From positions 49,493,011-49,557,010 of the forward strand of contig NC_087065.1 in the NCBI RefSeq assembly GCF_963678635.1: a stretch of 64,000 nt of DNA, written 5' to 3'. The position numbers and the translations under genes were made by a program. Of the stretch, positions 54,479 to 64,000 are shown piece by piece. This stretch comes from Symsagittifera roscoffensis. Taxonomy: Eukaryota > Xenacoelomorpha > Acoela > Convolutidae. Position 1 is the first letter of the stretch; every line of letters starts with the position of its first letter. A model generated the notes under the pieces. That model worked only from the letters and a program-made list of their open reading frames with translations, had not been told where the DNA came from and ran no database searches.

Positions 54479-57400
54479 TCAGCTCACTTCCACTTGGAAA
54501 AGGAAAGCAAACTTAACTATCGATAAGCAGAAGTGTTTAAGTCGCAGAAAAGGTGATCAACTTCTTATTCGAGTTTGGCGTTTGTTTATCAAATATACCT
54601 GCAAAAAAAGTTTAAGCTATTGATTCAGTTTCCGCAAATTCTTTTTTTAAACAAAAAATGTTGATTTTTTTTCAAGTTCAGTTTTTTTTTGTTAAAAGAA
54701 AGACAAACTGCATTATCGATCAGTAAAATTATAAAGGGCACAAAATTAACTTCAGATTTCCCAAGAGAAACAATATTTGTATCCTGTTTTCTCTAGTTAG
54801 ATAGAAATCATCAAAAAAGCCAATTATAATTTAGTCTAAAGTTTCAAAGATCTTTAAATTTCTTTATTGCTTTCGTTAAAATGCGGAAATTGAGATTTTT
54901 TTAAAAACGAGTCCGTATTTTTGTTTGTTTACTTTTGTTCAAAGACTTTTTTCCAAGTATCTGATGGCTGTTATTTATGAGAAATCAGTGAACTTATAGA
55001 TTGTTTAAAATCTTGCTGTCAACCAACAGATAGGTACACCACTACCCGCTGTAGGTAGGGTTTTTGCGAAATGATCGCCATTTCCCAACTATTAAATGCC
55101 AGTGAACGAAGTAGAGGCACTTATTTAGGTAGTGTGGTGTTTAAAATGTTTGCTGTAGTTGCTTTGTTTTTGGACTTATGCAGAAGTTCAAAATAGTTTC
55201 AAATGCTTGAAGAAAGGTATATTACGCTCTCATGAAACCAAATTCGATGCATTCAAACTAGTTCTTTCTAAGCTCGATGTTTTCAACTCGATGACTTCAG
55301 CCTCAAATTTGAAACAAATTTTTTTATTTGTTTCAGCCTAGTCCTTTTCAAAAAGAAAAATCAATATTAGTTTCAACCATTTTTAGGCTATGTTGCAAAC
55401 AAAATGAAGATCGTTAGAAAAATGTCCGGACATGCTGAAACCCTGTTTGAATAAAAACTTTTTCCTGAAAGATGATGCACTCCTCGCCACGCAAACCTGC
55501 CTTTGACATCGAAATCAGAAATTGATTGCAAGTTTTAATTCAGAATTTCAATTATAAAGTCAATTTTTGTAAAATTATAGATCTCTTAGATGTCAGTCTC
55601 TCGTCATTTCAAATTAGCAATTCAAAGGATGTAAGATGACAGAAAAAACACCCTTTTGTTAAAAAGTCAAAACATAGCTCCACTGGGCTGTGCAAAAATA
55701 GTCCAGACAGTTCAAACATACCAGATTTTGGTCAAACATGTCAAACAGTATCAAATCTTGCTCAAAAGAAATTTAAACCAAATCCAAGCTTTTGGATACG
55801 GGTCATTTTTTGTGAGCGTTGAAAGTTAGACAAGTTTTTCTCTGTAAATCAAGGTTTTTGTGAGTTAAACTTCTGTTTTAAAATTCTTTGTTCAAAAATT
55901 GGTTTTGTTCTGCAAGATGTTGTATTTTTTTGCTGTTCAATTGTAGCACATTGAATTCGGCTTGGAGTCCCGTTAGCTGGAGTCCCGTTAGATTTTCAAG
56001 TTAAAAGTTTTTTTTTATTTAACCTTTTGGCTACACTGATTGAATGTCCGGGTTCGCAATCGAATCTAGATGCGTAGTTTTGTTTTTATTTCAATACTTA
56101 GAGTTTTTTTGGAGCTTCATCTGTGTTATGTCTGCCACAAGCTTTTCTCATGGTGGAGGAAAAAAAACCAAAAAATTCACTTTTTAAAAGTCGATGAACG
56201 TAGTTCAGAATTTACTCTAAGTCGTGATGATATTTCTGTCATTTTAGTTTGGAAATAGTCTTAAGATTTGTTGAAGCTCAAACATACTTTTCGCGGTTTG
56301 ACACATGATTCTTTGAAGCTCAGTTCGTTACATTTAAAGACAGAAAGGCAGTTTCTACTATCGAATGGCAAATGGGTATAACCACAAAAAAACTAAATTT
56401 CCTGTTTTTCGTCTTTTAGAAGACTTAAAGTTGTCTTTACCTTGAGCCTGTAGTCGAGGTTGCAGGTGAAATGATAAATTTAACCAAATTAAAATAAAAA
56501 TTTTTTTTGCTATTTTGTTTCAAATATTTCGGTCGTCAAGTACTATTACACAAGCAGTAAAAAATGCAAGGGATGATGAAAACCCGAAAAAAATCATAAA
56601 CAGGAGTCTTTACAAATTTTGATCCATGCATGCACAATTTGTTAGGCTTTTTTTTCAGCAAAGTAGAAAATAGTGTTTTGAAACACAAGCTATTTAAACT
56701 TCAGCACATTCATCGGTGTTTTGACTTTCACGCAGCTTGTATTTCAATACACTACTTTCCACTTTACAACGTTTAATCCGTTCAGGCACTATTTGATAGG
56801 CTTTAATTTTCAGCAAAGTAGAAAATAGTGTTTTAAACACAAGCTGCTTGAAGGTCATACAGATGAGTGTGCTGAAGTGTTAACTTAACTGAAGGTTTCC
56901 TGTTAGGAAAAATTACTTCGGATTTCTTTCTGGTACTTTTTTATTAAATGTTTTCCGCTCTCAGATTATAAATTCAGTCCTTTTTTCTCAGCTTCCTCCT
57001 TTTTTGCATGGAGGATGTGAAACACGCTACCTCGCCGTAGCGTGTTTGCCAATAATCTGAAGAAGAAAGCTATTATGATTTTTCTACTGCGAGTTATAAC
57101 TAGCGCAAAGCCATCAAGTAGAACTGCCTAATCTAAACAACTGCGAAGTTGAAGAAATGCTGAAGAACTATGTTTTGACTGTAAAATTCCTCTCCCTCTA
57201 CTTAAAAGCGCAACTGACCTCCTAGAAGTTTTGAATTGAACTGATCAAGGGCTATAAAAAGTATCCTCCCGCATATAAGGATTTCTTAGAGTTTATACAT
57301 GTATGTATATTATGTATAAAAAACTCTGCAATAACTTGATACTTCGCCTGAGTTTGTCCTGAAAATTTTTGGGAAAAACTATAAATTGGAATCTGTGATG

Positions 57401-57785
57401 AAGATCCTGCCAAATTCGCGATTGCGACTGTAGAATTCTGTAAATTAGAAAGTTTTTTCAGTGTTTTGAACCAACACCTGCGTAATAGTCAAAAATACAG
57501 ACAGATAAAGTGCTGAATTGTTGATCATGAATTTATTAGGCAAGAGTTGAAGTTTTCTGTACTTATGACTTTTTTACTAGTAATTTTTTGACCGGAAGTT
57601 TTTTTTCCCTTCCTGTTTTTAAGATCAGTCTTCTTTTTTTTCACCTAGTCACCACTTTCTACTTTATTTTATCATATCATTGTTGGGTCCAAAAATTGTC
57701 AAGTTTTTTGATAACTTGAGTTTCGTTTCAAAAAAAGAGCAGTATTTTTTCGCGGTTTGATTTTGATTTTTCTCTCTGATTTCAG
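54479..57785 (+). repeat. array unit 6, type A (3.3 kb)
   Basis: A complete A unit with GTCCGGACATG (55421), CTTTTAGAAGAC (56410), hairpin (about 56660-56770) and GCATGGAGGATG (57006). The ATGACAGAAAA frame at 55637 is broken by a one-base change. GTTAGCTGGAGTCCC shows a small local duplication near 55970. Confidence 0.85.
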
Positions 57786-60055
57786 CTCACTTCCACTTGG
57801 AAAAGGAAAGCAAACTTAACTATCGATAAGCAGAAGTGTTTAAGTCACAGAAAAAGTGATCAAATTCTTATTCGAGTATGGAGTTTGGTTATGAAATTTA
57901 TCTGCAAAAAAAGGTTAACTTATTGATTCAATTTCTGCAAATTCTTTTTTTTTATCAAAAAAATGTTGATTTTTTCAAGTTCAGTTTTTTTGTTAAAAGA
58001 AAGACAAACTGCATTATCGATCAGTAAAATTATAAAGGGCACAAAATTAACTTCAGATTTCCCAAGGGAAACAATCTTTGTTTCCTGTTTTCTCTAGTTG
58101 GACTGAAATCATCAAAAAAGGCCAATTATAATTTAGTCTAAAGTTTCAAAGATCTTTAAATTTCTTTTTTGCTTTCGTTTAAATGCGGAAATTGAGATTT
58201 TTTAAAAAACGAGTCCTTATTTTTGTTTGTTTACCTATGTTCAAAGACTCTTTTCCAAGTGTTTGATGGCTAAAATTTATGAGAAATCAGTGGCCTTATA
58301 GACTATTTTTAATCTTGCTGTTACACAAAAGATAGGTACATCACTATCCGCGGTCGCTAGGTCTTTTGCAAATTGATCGCCGTTTCTGACCTATAAAAGG
58401 TCACTGATAAGGTTAAATGTTTGCTGTAGTTGCTTTGATTTTCGATTTATGCACAAATTCAAATTAGTTTCAATTGCCTAAAAAAAGGTAAATTATGCTC
58501 CCAAAAAATAAAATTCGATGATTTCAGCCTATTCTTTTCTTGGTTCGATGCTTTCAACTCGATGATTTCAGCCTAAAACTTGAAGCAAAAATTTTGATTT
58601 GTTTCAGCCTTGTTCTTTTCAAAAGGTAAAATCAAAAAATAGAATTTTTTTTCAATTATCTTTTGGCTATGTCGCAAAGCAATTGAAAACCGTTAGAAAA
58701 AAGTCCGGACATGTCACAACCCTGTTAAATTAAAGAATTTTCCTGAAAGTTGATGAACTCCTCGCCAAGCCAACATAAACCTGCCTTTGACATTGAAATC
58801 AGAAATTGCTTGCTAGTGTTAGATCAGAATTTAAAAAATTTTCTCATTTTTTGTAAAAGTAAAGATATCTTAGATGTCAGTCTCTCGTCATTTCAAATTT
58901 TAAATCTATGCAAAATGACAGATAAAAAAACTCCCAATTTGTTAAAAAAGTCAAAACGTATCTCAAATGCGCCGTGCAAAAACAGTCGAGACAGTTCAAA
59001 CATACCAGAATTTGGCCAAACTTGTCAAAAAGTATCAAATTTAGCTCAAAAAATTTGAAACCGAAACCCAGCTTTTCGATACGGGTCATTTTTTGTGAGC
59101 GTTGAAAATAAGACAATATTTCCCTTGTTATTCAAGGTTTTGTGAGTTTAGCTTCTGTATTAAATTTCTTTGTTCAAAATATGATTTTGTTCGGCGAGAT
59201 TTTGGTTGTGAAAGGCTTCCATCGTTTAAACAAAAGATAGGCATTTTTCAGGTATTTTTTTTGCTTAACAGATTTACTGAAATGTTTTTTGTTGATCTAA
59301 TTCAAATTTAATTGGCTCTCAATTTATCGCGATTCAATTTCAAAAGTAAAAAAAGGCGAAACTTTGGTTGTCAAATGCTTCCATTTTTTAATTGAAAGAT
59401 AGGCATTTTTAAGAAATTTATTTTGATTAATAGAATCATTGAAATGTTTTTGTTGACTTCAGTTTCGGAAAAAAGTCAAACCTAACTACTGGTTGCATTA
59501 TTAATTATCGAACTAACAAGTCGTTATCGCGGCAACGTACTCTCGACATTGAATTTTTTATTCAAAGCTGTGCATGAAATTGTTTCTTGAAAATTTTGGC
59601 TTACTTTATAATAACTTTCCGCTCATGTTTGTTCGACCATTTTCCCTAGCATGGTCTCCCCTCCTTGCTTAGGTAGTTTTTTCAAGGTATGGTTTGGGCG
59701 AGTTTTATAATCAGTTGTGTATGACAAAAGTTTGATTTCAGATTAAATGCGTCTTTCACACAAGTACTAAGGGTTTAGTTAAGAATTATTGCCTGAATAA
59801 GATTTTAACACTAGCCTTGTGTTCAATAGCATGATTACCTCAAAATCATTGTACATTTTTTACTCAACGCATTTTTTTGACTTCCTTCAAATTAGTTTGT
59901 TGAGTCATTTGCAATCGGTTCAATTTCTGTCGGCTAACTTGCGAAGTTAGATTGTTGTTCCGACCATTTAAAAGGGGAAAGAACTTTGTTTTCGAATGTA
60001 TTTTAATTTTTTCTTTTTGTTTTCCACGCGGAATCAGTTATTACAATTGATCATC
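57786..60055 (+). repeat. array unit 7, type B joined to segment C (2.3 kb)
   Basis: A B unit cut at TTCGGCGAGATTTTG (59190), where segment C starts abruptly. Segment C in turn ends abruptly near 60055 and joins the middle of the next A unit. Both joins are sharp, so this is a recombined unit. Confidence 0.8.
58750..59058 (+). other. recurrent open frame in array units (longest example)
   Basis: A 102-codon frame. Related open frames lie at 45521-45814, 48156-48344, 51469-51657 and 60874-61068, sharing G-P-C-K-N-S-R-D-S-S-N-I-P and Q-K-V-S-N-L-A-Q-K. The same site is broken by a stop at about 40140 and by a frame change at 55650. Openness may only reflect shared descent. No domain recognised and no start context that would argue for a gene. 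Confidence 0.25.
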
Positions 60056-63012
60056 GGAAATTGTAAACTGCATTATCGATCAGTAAAATTATAAAGGGCA
60101 CAAAATTAACTTCAGATTTCCCAAGGGAAACAATATTTGTAATCTATTTTCTCTAGTTGGACTGAAATCATCAAAAAATGCCAATTATAATTTAGTCTAA
60201 AATTTCAAAAATCTTTGAATTTAAATATTGCTTTCGTCACAATGCGGAATTTGAGATTTTTTAAAAAACGAGTCCGTATTTTTGTTTGTTTACTTATGTT
60301 CAAAGACTCTTTTCCAAGTGTCTGATGGCTATAATTTATGAGAAATCAGTGGCTTTATAGATTGTTTGAAATCTTGCTGTCAACCAACAGATAGGTACAA
60401 CACTACCCGCTGTAGGTAGGGCTTTTGCGAAGTGATCGCCGTTTCCCACCTTCAAAATTACGCTCTCAAGAAACCAAATTCGATGCTTTCAGGCTAGTCC
60501 TTTGTAGGCTCGATGTTTTCAACTCGATGACTTCAGCCTCAAACTTGAAGCAACATTTTTCATTTGCTTCAGCCTAGTCCTTCTTTCAAAAAGTAAAATT
60601 ACTTTTAGTTTCAATCATTTTTAGGCGATGTTGCAAACAAAATGAAGTTCTTTAGAAAAATGTCCGGACATGCTGAAACCCTGTTCGAATATAAGATTTT
60701 TCCTGAAAGATGATGCACTCCTCGCCACGTAAACCTGCCTTTGACATCGAAATCAGAAATTGCTTGCAAGATTTAATTCAGAATTTCAATTATAAAGTCA
60801 GTTTTTGTAAAAGTATAGATATCTTAGATGTCAGTCTCGCGTCATTTCAAATTTTGAATTCAAAGGATGTAAGATGACAGAAAACACATCCTTTTTGTTA
60901 AAAAAGTCAAAACATATCTCCACTGGGCCTTGCAAAAACAGTCGATACAGTTTAAACACACCAGATTTTGGTCAAACATATCAAAAAGTATCAAATATTG
61001 CTCAACAAAAATTGAAACCAAATCCAAGCTTTTCGATACGGGTCATTTTTGTGAGCGTTGTAAATTAGACAAGTTTTTCTTTTTAAGTCAAGTTTTTTGT
61101 GAGTTTAACTTCTGTGTTAAATTTTTTTGTTCAAAAATTGATTTTGTTCTGCAAGATGTTGTATTTTTTTGCTGTTCAATTGTAGCACATTGAAATCGGC
61201 TTGGAGTCCCGTAAGCAGAGATTTTCACGTTAAAAATTTTTATCAATTTAACCTTTTGGCTAAACTGATTGAATGTCGTGGTTCCCAATCGAATCTAGAT
61301 GCGTAGTTTTGTTTTTATTTCAATACTTAGAGCTTTTTTGGAGCTTCATCTGTGTTATGTCTGTCTCAAGTTTTTCACATGGTCGAGGAAAAAAACCAAA
61401 AAAGTTCACTTTTTAAAAGTCGATTAACATAGTTCAGAATTTACTATAAGTCGCGATGATATTTCTGTCATTTTCTTTGGGGAATAGTCTTAAGTTTTGT
61501 TGAAGCTCAAACATACTTTTCGCGGTTTGACTTTTGATTCTTTGAAGCTCAGTTCGTTGCATTTAATAAAAGAAAGGCAGTTTCTACTATCGAATGGCAA
61601 AAGGGTATAACCACAAAAAAAAACTAAATTTGCTGTTTTTTGTCTTTTAGAAGACTTTAAGTTGTCTTTAACTTGAGCCTGTAGTTGAGGTTGCAAGTGA
61701 ATTGATAAATTTAACAAAATTAAAATAAAAAAAAATTTGCTATTTTATTTCAAATTTTTTGGTCGTCAAGCACTAATACAAAAGCAGTAAAAAACGCAAG
61801 GGATGATGAAAACCCAAAAAAATTATAAACAGGAGTCTTTACAAAATTTGATCCATGTATGCACAATTTGATAGACTTTTTTCAGCAAAGTAGAAAATAG
61901 TGTTTTGAAACACAAGCTATCTAAACTTCAGCACATTCATCGGTGTTTTGACTTTCACGCAGCTTGTGTTTGAAAACACTATTTTCTACTTTACAAAATT
62001 TGATCCGTTCATGCATTTTTTGATAAGTTTTAATTTTCAGCAAAGTAGAAAATAGTGTTTTGAAACACAAGCTGCCTGAAGGTCATACAGATGAGTGTGC
62101 TGAAGTGTTAATTTAACTGAAGGTTTCCTGTTACGAAAAATTTTTTTCCGATTTTTTTCTGGTACTTTTTTTATTAAATGGTTTCCGCTCTCAAGTTATA
62201 AGATCAGTCCTTTTTTTCTCAGCTTCCTCCTTTTTTGCATGGAGGATGTGGATGACGCCTCGCCGTAGCGTGCTTGCCAATAATCTGAAGGAGAAAGCTA
62301 TTATTACTTTTCTACTGCGAGTTATAACGAGCGCAAAGACATCAAGTAGAATTGCCTAATCTAAACAACTTCGAAGTTGAAGAAAAGCTGAAGATTTATA
62401 ATTCGACTGGAAAATTCCTCTGCCTCTACTTAAAAGCGCAACTGACTTCTTAGAAGTTTTGAATTGAACTGATCAAGTGCTATAAAAAGTATTCTCCCGC
62501 AAATAAGGATTTTTTAGAGTTTTTACAAGAATGTAAATTATGTATAAAAAGTTCTGCAAAAATTTGATACTTCGCCTGAGTTTGTCTTGAAAATTTTTGG
62601 GAAAAACCATAAATTGGAGTCTTTGATGAAGATCCTGTCAAATTCGCGAATGCGACTGTAGAATTCTGCAAATTAGAAAGTTTTTCAGTGTTTTGACCCA
62701 ACACCTGCATAATAGTCAGAAATACAGACAGATAAAGTGCTGAATTGTTGATCATGCATTTATTAGGCAAAAGTTGAAGTTTTCTGCATTACGACTTTTT
62801 TTCTAGTACTTTTTTGACCAAAAGTTTTTTTTTCGCTCCCTGTTCTTAAGATTAGTCTTCTTTTTTTTTTCACCTAGTCACCACTTTCTACTTTATTTTT
62901 TCATATCATTGTTGAGTTCAAAAATTGTCAAGTTTTTTGATAACTTGTGTTTCGTTTCAATAAAAGAGCAGTATTTTTTCCCGGTTTGATTTTGATTTTT
63001 CTCTCTGATTTC
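60056..63012 (+). repeat. array unit 8, type A lacking its first ~230 bases
   Basis: Starts at AAACTGCATTATCGATCAG (60066) without the CAGCTCACTTCC site. It then carries GTCCGGACATG (60661), ATGACAGAAAAC (60874), CTTTTAGAAGAC (61643), hairpin (about 61890-61995) and GCATGGAGGATG (62236). A small deletion lies near 60451 in the CCCACC-TTCAAAATTACG join. Its second half is nearly the same as unit 1. Confidence 0.85.
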
Positions 63013-64000
63013 AGCTCACATCCACTTTGAAAAGGAAAGCAAACTTAACTATCGATAAGCAGAAGTGTTTAAGTCACAGAAAAGGTGATCAAATTCTTAT
63101 TCGGGTATGGAGTTTGGTTATCAAATTTACCTGCAAAAAAAGGTTACCCTGTTGATTCAGTTTCCGCAAATTCTTTTTTTAAACAAAAAACTGTTGATTT
63201 TTTTTCAAGTTCAGTTTTTTTTGTAATAAGAAAAACAAACTGCATTATTGATCAGTAAAATTATAAAGGGGACAAAATTAACTTCAGATTCCCCAAGGGA
63301 AACAATATTTGTAATCTATTTTCTCTAGTTGGACTGAAATCATCAAAAAATGCCAATTATAATTTAGTCTAAAATTTCAAAAATCTTTGAATTTATTTAT
63401 TGCTTTCGTCAAAATGCGGAATTTGAGATTTTTTAAAAAACGAGTCCGTATTTTTATTTGTTTACTTATGTTCAAAGAATCTTTTCCAAGTGTTTGATGG
63501 CTATAATTTATGAGAAATCAGTGGCCTAATAGTCTATTTATAATCTTGCTGTCACACAAAAGATAGGTACAGCACTATCCGCGGTCGCTAGGTCTTTTGC
63601 AAATTGATCGCCGTTTCTGACCTATTAAGTGTCACTGAACGAACTAAAGACACTTATATAGGTAGTGTGGTGTTTTAAATGTTTTAAATGTTTGCTGTAG
63701 TTGCTTTGATTTTCGATTTATGCACAAATTCAAAATAGTTTCAATTGCCTAAAGAAAGGTAAATTATGCTCCCAAAAAACAAAATTCGATGCTTTCAGCC
63801 TATTCTTTTCTTGGTTCGATGCTTTCCATTCGATGATTTCAGACTAAAACTTGAAGCAAAATTTTTGATTTGTTTCAGCCTTGTCCTTTTCAAAAAGTAA
63901 AATCAAAATGTAGATTTTTTTTTCAATTATTTTTTGGCTATATCGCAAAGCAATTGAAAACCGTTAGTAAAAAGTCCGGACATGTCACAACCCTGTTAAA
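63013..64000 (+). repeat. array unit 9, type B, cut by window end
   Basis: Begins at CAGCTCACATCCACTTTG and reaches GTCCGGACATGTCACAACCC (63977), the B form also seen at 58701. The array therefore extends beyond the window. Confidence 0.8.

Larger units (their letters stand above)
37690..64000. repeat. 26 kb tandem array of A and B units (higher-order repeat)
   Basis: Large AT-rich array of 2.3-4.2 kb units in one orientation, continuing past the window. Recurring landmarks: CAGCTCACTTCCACTTGG at about 38949, 42204, 44595, 47010, 50300, 54479, 57786, 63013; GTCCGGACATG at about 43150, 47941, 51257, 55421, 58701, 60660 and 63977 (GTCCGGATATG at 39894). Two unit types occur. A has the CTTTTAGAAGACTTTAAG block, a long hairpin and the CATGGAGGATG block. 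B lacks these and has TTCGGCGAGATTTTGC and TGGCGGAGGAAAAA. The order is A, A, B, A, B, A, B, A, B. No convincing gene inside. Confidence 0.88.

Noticed and set aside
37690-64000. Protein genes inside the array (many 60-100 codon frames on both strands)
   Set aside because: They are the same few frames repeated with the units, have no domain and are broken in several units.
37690-64000. CRISPR-like array
   Set aside because: Units are kilobases long, have no short repeat-spacer pattern and the DNA is eukaryotic.

Overview
The window is animal nuclear DNA. It holds a spliced gene with GT-AG introns whose predicted product matches the metazoan RNA-binding protein CSDE1 (UNR). Around it lie several classes of eukaryotic transposon and a 26 kb AT-rich repeat array. 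The species cannot be named from the sequence. The mix of an env-bearing Ty3/gypsy element, BEL/Pao, Merlin, FLYWCH and hAT-type relics suits an aquatic invertebrate such as a tunicate or cnidarian, but that is a guess.

Layout. (1) 1-~12.7 kb: the 3' two thirds of an unusually complex Ty3/gypsy retroelement on the + strand. The window opens at the protease active site. RT, RNase H and integrase follow, broken by several frame changes. Downstream are two tiny overlapping membrane-protein ORFs, a Pro/Ser/Thr-rich ORF, an envelope glycoprotein frame with two in-frame stops, and a second Pro/Ser/Thr-rich ORF ending in a folded-looking domain. Neighbouring frames overlap by a few bases. This region is A-rich and G-poor on the + strand. 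No gag or paired LTR is visible. (2) 13.48-16.09 kb: a foldback DNA element with inverted arms of about 1 kb, each carrying a FLYWCH-type zinc-finger relic. (3) 16.2-16.8 kb: a decayed minus-strand coding relic with a W-H-D motif. (4) 18.56-36.33 kb: csde1, 11 coding exons and about 894 codons. Its 6.3 kb fourth intron holds an antisense BEL/Pao relic with a Merlin transposon nested inside. Other introns hold short TIR elements with visible target-site duplications, a tRNA-like SINE head and many diverged copies of a dispersed repeat. (5) 37.7-64.0 kb: tandem array of 2.3-4.2 kb units of two types, A and B, mostly alternating, and still running at the window end. Its modules also occur singly in the csde1 introns, so the array looks like amplification of a dispersed local repeat.

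How the parts relate: csde1 is the only convincing host gene. The most novel material is the accessory-gene block of the retroelement (5.1-11.1 kb). It reads like a retrovirus-like genome with small membrane proteins, Env and two Pro/Ser/Thr-rich proteins that I cannot assign to any family. Its stops and frame changes show either a decaying copy or, since several breaks sit in A-runs, assembly errors.
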